DNA from: Labilibaculum sp. K2S
GTDB taxonomy: Bacteria > Bacteroidota > Bacteroidia > Bacteroidales > Marinifilaceae
DNA: 64,000 bases
Reading direction: 5' to 3'
NCBI RefSeq assembly: GCF_030372765.1
Contig: NZ_JAUCMW010000004.1
Location: 239,323 to 303,322 of the forward strand
In this document: piece after piece, positions 17,699-26,899 of the stretch
Numbering within the stretch: position 1 is the first letter of the stretch
How the letters are laid out: each line of letters begins with the position of its first letter
Notes under the pieces: generated by a model
Told to the model about the DNA's origin: nothing
The model's database searches: none
Seen by the model: the letters and a program-made list of their open reading frames with translations, nothing else
Program-made: the position numbers and the translations under genes

Positions 17699-18277
17699 TT
17701 ATAATGAATTTATATCCTTAGGTGAATTGGCATTTGACAACATTTTTGAATTATAATACGGTAATTCTTTTGAAATTTGGAAAGTTCCGGTTTGCAGCAA
17801 ATCCAATAATTTCATCATTTTAAAATTACCTTGAAATAACTCTTTCTCTATTCTATTTTTACAAGAAGATGCATAAACGGCAATTAAAGGTTGTCTCCTC
17901 CCATCTTTATCAACAGGAAAAATTGCATCAAAATCAGCAATATTTTTTAATAAATCAGCAAATAGAAGAAAAGAAATATTTGGCACATCGCAAGAAATAA
18001 CAAGATAATAATCAGCCTTTACTGCCTTCATGCAGGAATAGATTCCTCCTATTGGTCCACAGTCCTTAATTTCATCTTCAATAATTGGATATCCCAAGTA
18101 GTTATAGTATTCCATATTTGAACTAATCACCAGTTGGTCACATATTGGTTGCAAAGCTTCAATAGAATATTCAATCAAGCGCTTTCCCTTCCATTCAACC
18201 AAGCCTTTCTCACTTCCCATTCTGGAACTTTTCCCTCCTGATAATACTATTCCAACTATTTTTTTATTCTTAACCAT
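17699..18277 (-). CDS. mobA: molybdenum cofactor guanylyltransferase
   Basis: The protein has 192 residues from the ATG at 18277; a TTG two codons earlier is less likely. The N terminus GIVLSGGKSSRMGSEKGLVEWKG is the nucleotidyltransferase signature of MobA, with the GG-x-SxRMG-x-K pattern. CDVPNISFL carries the metal-binding Asp. MobA adds GMP to Mo-molybdopterin to make the bis-MGD cofactor required by DMSO-reductase-family enzymes. That fits the reductase encoded just downstream on the same strand, although the 322-base gap suggests separate promoters. Confidence 0.9.
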   Translation of the reverse strand: MVKNKKIVGIVLSGGKSSRMGSEKGLVEWKGKRLIEYSIEALQPICDQLVISSNMEYYNYLGYPIIEDEIKDCGPIGGIYSCMKAVKADYYLVISCDVPNISFLLFADLLKNIADFDAIFPVDKDGRRQPLIAVYASSCKNRIEKELFQGNFKMMKLLDLLQTGTFQISKELPYYNSKMLSNANSPKDINSL

Positions 18278-18334
18278 ACTCAAATATAATCAAGAAAATG
18301 CACCAAACAATTTCAGATTTTAAGGTCTTTTAAC

Positions 18335-18365
18335 TTTGAACTTAGCAATTCAAAAGCTATCTTTA
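18335..18365 (+). promoter_or_regulatory. Bacteroidota-type promoter of msrA
   Basis: TTTG at 18335-18338 and TATCTTTA at 18358-18365 are separated by exactly 19 bases. This matches the TTTG-N19-TAnnTTTG consensus except for the last base. The msrA ATG lies 32 bases downstream. Confidence 0.65.
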
Positions 18366-18397
18366 GACTGATTATAAATAAACAAATACCGGAAGAA

Positions 18398-19012
18398 ATG
18401 AAAAAGTTATTAGTAGTAGTCTTTGTTCTGCTTTCCGGAACTATTTTCGGAAAAAACGCAATGACAAAAGAAAAGAAAGATTTGGAATTAGCAACATTTG
18501 GAGCAGGATGTTTTTGGTGTGTTGAAGCAATCTTCCAAGAGTTAAAAGGAGTTGATAAAGTTGTATCGGGCTACATGGGTGGCAAGAAAAAATCAACCTA
18601 TAAAGAAGTTTGCTCGGGAGAAACGGGGCACGCAGAAGTTTGTCAGATTTCATATGATCCAACAGTAATTAGTTTTAAAGAACTTCTTGAAGTCTTTTGG
18701 CAAGTTCATGATCCAACCACATTGAACCAACAAGGTGCTGATGTTGGCACACAATACCGCTCAGTTATATTTTACAATAATAATGAGCAAAAAGAACTCG
18801 CAGAAACACTAAAAAAGAAATTAAATGAATCCGGCGCTTGGGACAATCCAATAATTACAGAGATATCAGTGGCTACAACTTTTTATCCTGCAGAAAATTA
18901 TCATCAGGATTATTTTAATAATAACTCACAGCAACCCTACTGTACTTTCGTAATAAAACCAAAACAAGAAAAGTTTAAAAAAGCTTTTAAAGATAAATTG
19001 AAACAAAAATAA
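18398..19012 (+). CDS. msrA: peptide-methionine (S)-S-oxide reductase, exported
   Basis: The 204 residues start with a signal peptide (MKKLLVVVFVLLSGTIFG), so the enzyme acts in the periplasm. The MsrA core follows: FGAGCFWCVEAIF with the catalytic Cys, GYMGGKKKSTYKEVCSGETGHAEV, the WQVHDPTTLNQQGADVGTQYRS segment, and the C-terminal FYPAENYHQDYF. It reduces the S-epimer of methionine sulfoxide. No MsrB domain is fused and none lies next to it. It has its own good promoter and a strong terminator, so it is monocistronic. Confidence 0.95.
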   Translation: MKKLLVVVFVLLSGTIFGKNAMTKEKKDLELATFGAGCFWCVEAIFQELKGVDKVVSGYMGGKKKSTYKEVCSGETGHAEVCQISYDPTVISFKELLEVFWQVHDPTTLNQQGADVGTQYRSVIFYNNNEQKELAETLKKKLNESGAWDNPIITEISVATTFYPAENYHQDYFNNNSQQPYCTFVIKPKQEKFKKAFKDKLKQK

Positions 19013-19016
19013 TTAT

Positions 19017-19044
19017 AATGCCACTTTAGAGTGGCATTTTTTTT
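19017..19044 (+). terminator. intrinsic terminator of msrA
   Basis: AATGCCACT (19017-19025) pairs with AGTGGCATT (19030-19038), loop TTAG, followed by a T-run. Confidence 0.9.
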
Positions 19045-19202
19045 GTTTACCAAATAAATACCCATCTTCCCTTAGTGTTTAGCATTTTTTACCAGGTACA
19101 AATCTGAGCTTAATCAAATCCTATTTTCAACTCAACAATAAATCAACTACTTATCATTTTTTATTGTATTTTTATATTGACTATTTAAAAACAAATTTAA
19201 AA

Positions 19203-19874
19203 ATGATTAAACTTCTACTTTCTTCGCTCCTAATTTACCTTATATCAATTCCGGCATTCTCACAAGAAAGCTCAGTTTGGAAAGATTATCCAAACCTGGG
19301 AATTATGCTTTATAAAGTTATTTTAGATGATGTTCCTGAAGAACTAAACAACTACCAAAATCCTCAATTCGAACTATCTAAGCTTACAACTACAGAAAAC
19401 AAGGTTCTAAATTCCATCAAAATTCGTTACAATGTGAAAACTGATGTGATGGAATGTAGAATTGGTTCTCAACACAGTATTATTAAATCTCCTGAAAAGT
19501 TAAAAGAAGTCAACATAAACGGAAAACGTTTTGAGTATAAAAAATATTTGGTGAAAAGAGATACCACGAGCGGATATCTTCAAAAGATATACGGTGGCGG
19601 TCAAAAAATATATGCTAAATATTACATTCCATTAACCAATGGTAAATTAGATTTTCAAAAACCCAAATCTTATTATTTAGTTCAGACTGAGACTGAATTA
19701 CCAACAAAAATAAGCTCAGCAAATGCTTTACTTTCTCGTTTTTATAAAAATTTTATAAAGCAAGCGAATGAATTTGAAAAGAATAATCAATTAAATTTAA
19801 AAAGCCCACCAGACTTTGAAAAATTACTTACTTATCTCGATCATTTAAGCAAAGACATTGTTGCTTCACGTTGA
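19203..19874 (+). CDS. secreted protein of unknown function
   Basis: The protein has 223 residues from the ATG at 19203, which begins a clear signal peptide (MIKLLLSSLLIYLISIPAFSQ); an in-frame TTG at 19164 would add 13 non-signal residues. The mature part is rich in Lys, Tyr and Asn, has no Cys motifs and no family I recognise; predicted beta content is high in the middle and helical near the end. Its last 34 bases overlap the 3' end of the convergent menE gene, and no terminator separates them. Periplasmic or secreted location is inferred from the signal only. Confidence 0.65.
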   Translation: MIKLLLSSLLIYLISIPAFSQESSVWKDYPNLGIMLYKVILDDVPEELNNYQNPQFELSKLTTTENKVLNSIKIRYNVKTDVMECRIGSQHSIIKSPEKLKEVNINGKRFEYKKYLVKRDTTSGYLQKIYGGGQKIYAKYYIPLTNGKLDFQKPKSYYLVQTETELPTKISSANALLSRFYKNFIKQANEFEKNNQLNLKSPPDFEKLLTYLDHLSKDIVASR

Positions 19875-20905
19875 AGCTTACCATTAGGTGTTCGTTTGAA
19901 TTTTGGAATAAAAATGACATCACGGGCTTGTTCATATTTACCGAGCAAGCCTTTTATTTTTGCCAATAAATTAGATCTATAGCCTGCAGATTGATTCTCC
20001 TTTTCAATTACCAACACCAGCTTTTGTCCAAGTAGCTGATCCGCAACTCCGGCAATAAAAAATGGATCTGAAATAGCATCTTTTAACTTTTCTTCTATTT
20101 GCTCTGGAAACAATTTTACACCACCTGAATTTATAACATTATCGTATCGCCCAAGCCAAATAAAATGTTTCCCGTCTATCAGGTTTACAACATCGTTTGT
20201 GCAAATTGACCCGGAAAGAACTTCCGGTGCTTCAATTTGCAAACAAGATCTTTCATCCAAAGAGAAAGTAACATTACCCAATCCTTCGTAAAAATCCGAT
20301 TTCTTATCTCCGTTAAGAGGCTTGATAGCCACATGAGAAACTGTTTCTGTCATACCATAACTTGAAAAACACCTGGTTGGCAGCTCTTGTAATTGTTCTT
20401 CTAACTGAGCATCAACAGCCCCACCTCCAATTAATAAATTAGAAACCAAAGTGAAATCAACTCCCTCTTTTATACAATTAATAACCTGAAGAGGCACCAT
20501 AGCTGCAAAGTCAATTTTCAATTGCAAATTTCCGAGCGGATGTCCATTTGGGTTTACTAAAATCAAGTTCAACTGCCATAAAAAGGCACGTACAACCATC
20601 ATTTTCCCTGCAATGAAATTAGTCGATAAACAAAGTAAGGCCGTTTGCCCTTTTTCAAATTTAAAATACTCACCGGTAAGTTGGGCCGAATTCAGCATCC
20701 TTTTCTTCGATAACTCCATTGCTTTGGGTTTACCTGTTGAACCCGAAGTTTTCGCTGAAATGCTTTCTTTTGCATCCAACCACTCCAAAATAAAGGAATA
20801 AACATCCCGCTCCCACTGAAAATCACTGATCAATAATTGACTATTACAATGTTTGACCAATTCTTCTTCGGAATACAGAATCCCATTTATCGTTAGTTCA
20901 CGCAT
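19841..20905 (-). CDS. menE: o-succinylbenzoate--CoA ligase
   Basis: From the ATG at 20905 the protein has 354 residues; a GTG at 20941 would add 12 residues and overlap menC. It is an adenylate-forming enzyme that activates o-succinylbenzoate with CoA in menaquinone synthesis. The ATP-binding P-loop reads SAKTSGSTGKPKAMELS, the A5-like motif SSYGMTETVSHVA and the A7/A8 region FIWLGRYDNVINSGGVKLFPE. The A10 Lys is in RTPNGKLQR. At about 350 residues it is short for the superfamily but normal for Bacteroidota MenE. It directly follows menC with a 16-base gap. Confidence 0.9.
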   Translation of the reverse strand: MRELTINGILYSEEELVKHCNSQLLISDFQWERDVYSFILEWLDAKESISAKTSGSTGKPKAMELSKKRMLNSAQLTGEYFKFEKGQTALLCLSTNFIAGKMMVVRAFLWQLNLILVNPNGHPLGNLQLKIDFAAMVPLQVINCIKEGVDFTLVSNLLIGGGAVDAQLEEQLQELPTRCFSSYGMTETVSHVAIKPLNGDKKSDFYEGLGNVTFSLDERSCLQIEAPEVLSGSICTNDVVNLIDGKHFIWLGRYDNVINSGGVKLFPEQIEEKLKDAISDPFFIAGVADQLLGQKLVLVIEKENQSAGYRSNLLAKIKGLLGKYEQARDVIFIPKFKRTPNGKLQREATMSLLK

Positions 20906-20921
20906 GCTTAAATTCTTACTT

Positions 20922-21962
20922 TTAAATTTCCCACTTTCCACGAATATCGTAGGCTAAAAAGCCTTTGTGCATAAAAAGAGGTGACACTATATTATTGCTG
21001 TAAATTTGCCCGGTTCCTAATCCTTGCGGCATTGGATTATTAAGCGTATAAGTCCACTGAGCAATGGCATTTAATCCAATATTAGACTCCAATGCTGAAG
21101 TTACCCACCAAGGTATTTTTCTTTCCTCAGCTAAATCAATCCATTCCTGACTTCCTTTTATGCCACCCAGCAGACTTGGCTTCAGAATAATGTATTGAGG
21201 CTTAATTGCATCTAAAAGTTCCTTCTTCAAACTCGGAGTATACACTCCAATCAGTTCCTCATCCAAAGCAATTGGCAGAGGGCTAGCTAAGCATAAATCT
21301 GCCATCTCCTTCCATTGTCCGGCTTTTATTGGCTGTTCGATAGAATGGATCTGAAATTCGGATAAGACCTTCAATTTATTCAACGCATCAGCAGGTGAAA
21401 ATGCACCATTGGCATCAACACGCAACTCAATTTTATCGGATCCAAAATCTTTACGGATAGATTGTAAAAGATTAACTTCTTCATCGAAATCAATTGCGCC
21501 TATTTTTAACTTCAAACAATCAAAACCATCTTCCAGCTTTTGTTGAATTTGTTCTTTCATAAAACCAGAATCCCCCATCCAAACCAATCCATTAATAGGA
21601 ATTTGAGCTTTGCCATTCGTAAAATTGGAGGAGAAAAGGACTTTACTCCCTTTGGCCTGAAAATCCAGAAATGCAGTCTCCAACCCAAAATAAATCGAAG
21701 GCCATTCTGTTAAACCATCCTCCAGATAGTACCAATAGTCATCAATACTCTCACAAATTTCTTTGATTTTATTTTCATAGCCGGGTTTATCATCGCTACT
21801 TAGTCCTGAAATAATGGAGCATTCGCCAATTCCCATAACATTTGGATTTTTATCATCCCAAATACGAATGAACCAGGAATTTTTTTGTGTTAAAACACCT
21901 CGCGAAGTTCCGCTGGCTTGTTTAAAATTCAGAGGGTAATATTGATAATCTGCTTTAAGCAT
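20922..21962 (-). CDS. menC: o-succinylbenzoate synthase
   Basis: The 346 residues form an enolase-superfamily enzyme that dehydrates SHCHC to o-succinylbenzoate. Catalytic features are the Lys in CLKLKIGAIDF, the metal ligands in LRVDANGAFSP, SIEQPI and ALDEELIG, and the second Lys in YIILKPSLLGG. Its length is typical. The gene lies between menA and menE, all on the minus strand, in the order of a men operon. Confidence 0.93.
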   Translation of the reverse strand: MLKADYQYYPLNFKQASGTSRGVLTQKNSWFIRIWDDKNPNVMGIGECSIISGLSSDDKPGYENKIKEICESIDDYWYYLEDGLTEWPSIYFGLETAFLDFQAKGSKVLFSSNFTNGKAQIPINGLVWMGDSGFMKEQIQQKLEDGFDCLKLKIGAIDFDEEVNLLQSIRKDFGSDKIELRVDANGAFSPADALNKLKVLSEFQIHSIEQPIKAGQWKEMADLCLASPLPIALDEELIGVYTPSLKKELLDAIKPQYIILKPSLLGGIKGSQEWIDLAEERKIPWWVTSALESNIGLNAIAQWTYTLNNPMPQGLGTGQIYSNNIVSPLFMHKGFLAYDIRGKWEI

Positions 21963-22027
21963 ATTTATATAGATATGAGATGTGAAATAAGTAGTCAGAA
22001 TCTCAGTTTCAACTTATCAAATCGAAA

Positions 22028-22930
22028 TTAAAGTACCAAGCCTAAACCAAAACTAAGACTGAATAGTAAAGTGGATATTGCAAGTCGTTTTAATTCCGGA
22101 TCTAAATCCCCGGCATTTTCATTTTTAAATACGTACCAAACATTTCGCACAATAAACGGAAAACTCAACAAGAATAAAAACTGAAAAGCTGACTGCCAGT
22201 TAAAAATAGTATACAAGCAAGGTAAAATCATGGCAATGGAAAGAAGTATGAAATGATACCTCTTCGCATTAGCTGCCCCCATCTTCACAACAAGAGTCAT
22301 TTTCCCAGTTCTTGCATCATTATCTATATCACGCATGTTGTTTAAATTCAGAACTCCTACACTAAGTAATCCTACCGAAACTGCCGGCAAAAACAGCCCC
22401 CAGGATATATTTCCGGTGTGAAGAAAATAAGTGCCCAAAACACCAACCAAACCAAAAAACAGAAAGACAAATAAATCCCCAAAACCACTGTAGCCGTAAG
22501 GATTTTTCCCTACTGTATAATTTATTGCCGCACCTATTGCTAAAAGACCAATCACCAGCATTATGGCTCCTTGTTTCAGATTGATTAACTGCATTCCTTC
22601 ATACAAAAGCCACAATCCGGAACATAGCGAAAGTAAAACAAAAACGATAAGCATGCCTTTCATTTCCTTATGACTGATAAGGCCACTCTGCACAGCTCTT
22701 TCCGGCCCAACCCGTTCATTATTATCCGCTCCTGAAATAGAATCACCCAAATCATTCGCCAAATTTGATAATATCTGAAGAAACAATGTTGTAAGAGTTG
22801 CTAAAATAAATATTTTAAGACTAAACAAATGATGCGCTGCCGCTAAAAAACTTCCCAAAAAAATACTGGAGAGTGCCAAAGGCAATGTTCGTAATCGGAA
22901 TGCATGAATCCATGCTTTTGTTTTATTCAT
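22028..22930 (-). CDS. menA: 1,4-dihydroxy-2-naphthoate polyprenyltransferase
   Basis: The protein has 300 residues from the ATG at 22930; a TTG four codons upstream is less likely. It is a UbiA-family membrane enzyme that prenylates DHNA to give demethylmenaquinone. The first Asp-rich motif is NLANDLGDSISGADNNERVGPERAVQ and the second is NNMRDIDNDARTGKMTLVVKMG; eight or nine membrane helices surround them. It leads menC and menE with a 65-base gap, and a good -7 element lies just upstream. Confidence 0.93.
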   Translation of the reverse strand: MNKTKAWIHAFRLRTLPLALSSIFLGSFLAAAHHLFSLKIFILATLTTLFLQILSNLANDLGDSISGADNNERVGPERAVQSGLISHKEMKGMLIVFVLLSLCSGLWLLYEGMQLINLKQGAIMLVIGLLAIGAAINYTVGKNPYGYSGFGDLFVFLFFGLVGVLGTYFLHTGNISWGLFLPAVSVGLLSVGVLNLNNMRDIDNDARTGKMTLVVKMGAANAKRYHFILLSIAMILPCLYTIFNWQSAFQFLFLLSFPFIVRNVWYVFKNENAGDLDPELKRLAISTLLFSLSFGLGLVL

Positions 22931-22952
22931 AACAACTATCAAATTTGAAACC

Positions 22953-22960
22953 CAAAGTTA
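22953..22960 (-). promoter_or_regulatory. probable -7 element of the menA promoter
   Basis: On the minus strand the bases read TAACTTTG, a perfect TAnnTTTG, 22 bases before the menA ATG. There is no matching TTTG 19 bases further upstream. Confidence 0.4.
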
Positions 22961-23121
22961 GCAAAATTAGGAGCAGATTGTTTGAAATTTTTATGATTTA
23001 AGCCAATAGAAATTCAATCCCCAACATTTCTAAGCTCTTATATTTTTTCTATCTTTTTGGCACTTAATGATCATCGAAAATGAATTCCCGTTGGCTCAGC
23101 TTAGTAAGCAGACTACTCAAT

Positions 23122-23151
23122 AAAAAAAGAGCGATGTTAAACATCACTCTT
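23122..23151 (-). terminator. intrinsic terminator of the Tat-signal small protein gene
   Basis: AAGAG-C-GATGTT (23128-23139) pairs with AACATC-A-CTCTT (to 23151) with one internal mismatch. On the minus strand it is followed by seven T (A-run at 23122-23128). Confidence 0.7.
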
Positions 23152-23190
23152 ACCTAATTCTGATAAAATAATTGATATAAAAGACTGTAT

Positions 23191-23559
23191 TTAAGCCTCC
23201 AGTTCAGGAGTTATAGATTCCGCAAATTTCTTTGAAAGTGAAATGTATTTGTTCTTAAAATCATCATACTGCAAATATTCTTTAATCTGCTCCTGCCATC
23301 CACTGGCTTGATCTGATAATTCCATAATTCGGTGCTTATTGGAAATGTCTGATTTTGACAACTTCTCTTTTTCAACCACTTCAATATAATCGTTTACCCA
23401 AGTCTCATAAGTCAATAAAAAACTCTTCCGATCCTCTTCGGATGAAAAATGATTTAAGTTGATATCTGCCAATGCTTCCGTTTCAATTAATGCTGCAGCC
23501 CCCACTGTCAGTCCTAGTTTTTGAAAAAATCCTCTTCTTGTGCTGTTTTGATTACTCAT
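23191..23559 (-). CDS. small Tat-signal-like secreted protein, unknown function
   Basis: The 122 residues begin with a twin-arginine-like signal, STRRGFFQKLGLTVGAAALIE. The mature part (about 85 residues) is acidic, helical and lacks cysteines. The signal resembles those of small Bacteroidota proteins made alongside GMC-type or other redox enzymes, but none is adjacent here. It stands alone with its own terminator and points away from the HD-domain gene. I do not recognise the family. Confidence 0.65.
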   Translation of the reverse strand: MSNQNSTRRGFFQKLGLTVGAAALIETEALADINLNHFSSEEDRKSFLLTYETWVNDYIEVVEKEKLSKSDISNKHRIMELSDQASGWQEQIKEYLQYDDFKNKYISLSKKFAESITPELEA

Positions 23560-23749
23560 ATTATCCTAATTAAGACTTTAAGGTCTTAAATCTACTATTT
23601 ATATTTAGTTTAAAAAAGAATAGCACATAAAATTTTAGCGCATATATATTCGATGTGTTTAATCTTGTTTTTTTGAAAACGAACAATTGCCAACTGACTA
23701 TTTTTAACTAATTTGAGTGCAGAAATTTATAATTCATAACTCATATCAT

Positions 23750-24328
23750 ATGCCGCACATCCCAATTCGTGAGGAAGCTTTCGAACTTCTTAAAAAACAC
23801 ACCAAATCTGAAAGTCTTATCAGGCATGGATTAGCTGTAGAGGCAGTAATGAGACATTATGCACTAAAGAATAATGAAGACCCTGAAAAATGGGGCATTA
23901 TAGGATTAGTACATGATTTAGATTGGGATCAATATCCTGAAGAACACTGTAAAAAAACCAGAGAAATATTAGAGTCTGAGAATTGGCCCGAAGAATACAT
24001 AAGAGCGGTTGAGAGTCATGCATGGTTGACCTGCACAGAGGTTGAACCTCAAACAATACTGGAGAAAACACTTTATGCCGTTGATGAATTAACCGGCTTG
24101 GTAACCACTACCGCCTTAATCCGTCCTTCAAAATCGGTATTGGATGTAAAAGTAAAATCAGTACAGAAAAATTGGAAAAACAAACGATTTGCTGCCGGAG
24201 TAGACCGAACCGTTATAGCGCGGGGAGCTGAAATGCTCAACATCGAAATTCATGACTTAATTCAGGGATGTATTGAAGGCATGCAGAAGATTGCTGATGA
24301 GCTGGGTTTAAAAGGAAATATCAAATAA
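23750..24328 (+). CDS. HD domain phosphohydrolase
   Basis: The protein has 192 residues from the ATG at 23750; a GTG at 23717 would add 11 residues without family resemblance. The HD superfamily metal site is visible as an upstream His in SLIRHGLAVEAVMRHYA, the HD pair in GLVHDLDWDQYPEEH, and VESHAWLT further on. Such HDIG-type proteins hydrolyse phosphate esters or nucleotides; the substrate here is unknown. The nearest feature downstream is a histidine kinase 103 bases away. Confidence 0.8.
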   Translation: MPHIPIREEAFELLKKHTKSESLIRHGLAVEAVMRHYALKNNEDPEKWGIIGLVHDLDWDQYPEEHCKKTREILESENWPEEYIRAVESHAWLTCTEVEPQTILEKTLYAVDELTGLVTTTALIRPSKSVLDVKVKSVQKNWKNKRFAAGVDRTVIARGAEMLNIEIHDLIQGCIEGMQKIADELGLKGNIK

Positions 24329-24431
24329 CAAATCTATTTTTATCCATTGTAAATTACAAAACCAGCTAACAAAAGAAGAATTAGATCGTAGCAAGACAAT
24401 AGAATGGTAGTATTAATTTAAACATGAAAAC

Positions 24432-26312
24432 ATGCGAAAATTATTAATATTCTGTATCATCTCTTTTTTTCTTACCATTTCATCTATTGGAAGCTCGCCA
24501 ATCTTTGCTCAAAACACATCTAAAAATGAGACAAATGTTTTGGTTCTTCATAGCTACCATCAAGGATTGGCATGGACTGATAGTATAACCCGCGGAATAC
24601 GCAGCGTTTTTAAAGACAGACCTGATATTAATCTGATTTTTGAATATTTGGACACAAAGCGTAATTATAATGAAGAATATTTAAAGGCTTTGCAAAATAT
24701 ATATAAACTTAAAGCAAAACAAATCCCCTATAAAGCGATAATTACAAGTGACAATGCCGCTTTTAATTTTGTTAGAAAATACGGCAATCAGTTTTATCCT
24801 GATGTTCCTGTAATATATTGTGGCGTAAATGATCTGGATACAAGTATTCTAAAGGATTACCCGAATTTTTTCGGATATGGAGAGAAGGCTGATCATTACG
24901 GAACCATCTCAGCGATAAAGCACATATTTCCGGAAAGAAAAAACATTTTCATTATTAATGACAATACAGAAACCGGACAAGCCATTCAAAAAGAATTAAA
25001 AGGAATTACCGATCAATTTAAAGACCTTAATTTTGAGTCGGTTTCTGAATTCACAATGGAAAGCTTACAGCAAAGGATCCAAAATTTAGATGACACCTAC
25101 TTAATATACTTATTGGTACTTAATCGGGATAAGAACGGGAAATTTATATCCTACCAAAAAGGCATCACACAAATTAAAGAAGTTGCACATGTTCCGATAT
25201 TTGGATCCTGGGATTTTTATCTCAACAAAGGCTTATTTGGCGGAAAAATAACAAGAGGCTATGAACAAGGTGAAAGAGCTGCAATGCTGGCCTTAAAATT
25301 AATACAGGAACCTTTTACCAATGACATCCCGCAATTCAACAATCTTCCAAGCTCATATGTTTTCGATTGTAATGAACTGCGTACATTCAATATTTCCAAA
25401 AATCAATTACCCAAAAACAGTATACTGCTAAATGAACCATCAGATTTTAGTTTAATTCTAAAGATTAGTATTATCAGTATCATTATATTAATTGTTGTTG
25501 TATTGGTATTAATCATCTGGCTGAAAATAAAACAAAACAGAGCCAAAGTCCTGCAATATTTAGTCCATGAAAAAACATCAGAATTAAACAAAACAAATGT
25601 AGAGCTCGAAAAGGTGATTCAAAATAAAAACAAGTTTTTTTCCATTCTGGCGCACGATTTACGTGGTTCCATCGGAGTGATTTTAAACTTATCTACATTT
25701 ATAAATAAGCCCGAATTTGAAATTAGTGACGAAGAAAAAAACGAATTCAATAAGGACATATTTCACGTTGTAACCCGAACCAATGGATTACTTGAAGATT
25801 TATTTTATTGGGGAACAATTCAAGCTAAAGACGGGCCAAAATTAACCTTCACAGAATTTGACATTAATGAAGTTTTAACTGAAATGACCGAAATTTTTCA
25901 GGTAAATCTTAGCGAAGTTAGTTTTAACAAAAATTTTAGCGGAGAACTAAGGATAACCAGTGATTTGAATATCTGCAAGTTTTTATTCCGGAATATTATT
26001 CAGAATGCAATTAAGTACAGTTACAAAAAAGGAAGAGTTGAAATTCGATCTTACACTGAAAGCAGCCTGTTTTATATTGAGGTTAAAGATTATGGTTTGG
26101 GGATGACGAAAGAGATTATTGAGAGTATCTATCAAAAAAATCCTATTCGGGTAGAAGGCTTATCAGGACAAAAAACAACGGGTATGGGCTTACCCACCGT
26201 TCTTGATTATTTAGATATTTTGAAAGGACAACTCTTAATTGAAAGTGAAACAGGCAAAGGTTCAACTTTCACTCTTGTTTTGAAAAATCAGGAAGAATCA
26301 GAGCAAGCCTAA
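24432..26312 (+). CDS. hybrid sensor: periplasmic ABC-type binding domain fused to a histidine kinase
   Basis: The 626 residues start with a signal/anchor segment (1-27). A periplasmic domain of about 300 residues follows, resembling the ABC transporter substrate-binding family (VLVLHSYHQGLAWTDSITRGI, IYCGVNDLD, FGSWDFYLNKGLFGG). A membrane helix lies near 338-362 and then a short coiled coil. The kinase core has its H-box in FFSILAHDLRGSIG (His about 407), an N-box in FRNIIQNAIKYS, a G1 box in VKDYGLGM and a G2 box in TTGMGLPTV. No receiver domain is fused and no response regulator lies next to it, so its partner is unknown. Confidence 0.85.
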   Translation: MRKLLIFCIISFFLTISSIGSSPIFAQNTSKNETNVLVLHSYHQGLAWTDSITRGIRSVFKDRPDINLIFEYLDTKRNYNEEYLKALQNIYKLKAKQIPYKAIITSDNAAFNFVRKYGNQFYPDVPVIYCGVNDLDTSILKDYPNFFGYGEKADHYGTISAIKHIFPERKNIFIINDNTETGQAIQKELKGITDQFKDLNFESVSEFTMESLQQRIQNLDDTYLIYLLVLNRDKNGKFISYQKGITQIKEVAHVPIFGSWDFYLNKGLFGGKITRGYEQGERAAMLALKLIQEPFTNDIPQFNNLPSSYVFDCNELRTFNISKNQLPKNSILLNEPSDFSLILKISIISIIILIVVVLVLIIWLKIKQNRAKVLQYLVHEKTSELNKTNVELEKVIQNKNKFFSILAHDLRGSIGVILNLSTFINKPEFEISDEEKNEFNKDIFHVVTRTNGLLEDLFYWGTIQAKDGPKLTFTEFDINEVLTEMTEIFQVNLSEVSFNKNFSGELRITSDLNICKFLFRNIIQNAIKYSYKKGRVEIRSYTESSLFYIEVKDYGLGMTKEIIESIYQKNPIRVEGLSGQKTTGMGLPTVLDYLDILKGQLLIESETGKGSTFTLVLKNQEESEQA

Positions 26313-26318
26313 CGGATT

Positions 26319-26810
26319 TTAAACTCTCCTTCCATAGTATAAATGATCGCAGGTTTCACCATCGATATCGGCAACGTGAGGCATTACCCCCCAACGTTCG
26401 AAACCAAATTTCTCAAGTAGTTTAAGGCTTGCCAAGTTTGCTGCGAATAAAATAGCAAAGAGGCTCTTAAACTGATATTTGGGAGCTTCATTAATCGCAA
26501 ACTGCATTAATTGGGAGCCAATTCCTTTTTGCAGATGCTCCTCGTGAATGTAGTAACTTACCTCGGCTACAGATTGCAAAGCTCTTCGTCCGGCTCTATA
26601 TGCTCTGTAGCAAATCCAACCGATTACCCTATCATTTTCAACTGCCACAAATACTGGATATTGGTCGGGTTGATGCCCTTCGAACCATTTGGTGCGCTGC
26701 TCCAGAGTAATTTCATCCAAATCGGCAGTGCAATATCGCTTGCGCACAGCCTGGTTGTAAATATCGTTTATGGCTGGCAGATCGGATTGGGTGGCTAGGC
26801 GGATTTTCAT
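26319..26810 (-). CDS. GNAT family N-acetyltransferase (phosphinothricin acetyltransferase-like)
   Basis: The protein has 163 residues from the ATG at 26810; an upstream in-frame start at 26891 would add 27 residues that do not fit the family. It opens with the IRLATQSDLPAINDIYNQAV pattern of PAT-like acetyltransferases. The central strand is VAEVSYYIHEEHLQKGIGSQLMQFA, with the acetyl-CoA pyrophosphate loop QKGIGS. It should acetylate a small amine; the true substrate is unknown. It lies downstream of menB on the same strand with a 90-base gap. Confidence 0.85.
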   Translation of the reverse strand: MKIRLATQSDLPAINDIYNQAVRKRYCTADLDEITLEQRTKWFEGHQPDQYPVFVAVENDRVIGWICYRAYRAGRRALQSVAEVSYYIHEEHLQKGIGSQLMQFAINEAPKYQFKSLFAILFAANLASLKLLEKFGFERWGVMPHVADIDGETCDHLYYGRRV

Positions 26811-26899
26811 TGTGTTTCTTTTTAATTTTGAGTGTTCAAGATAATAAAAATGGCCATCAGAATTAACCAATGGCCATTTTAAAATCTTCAATTTATTAT

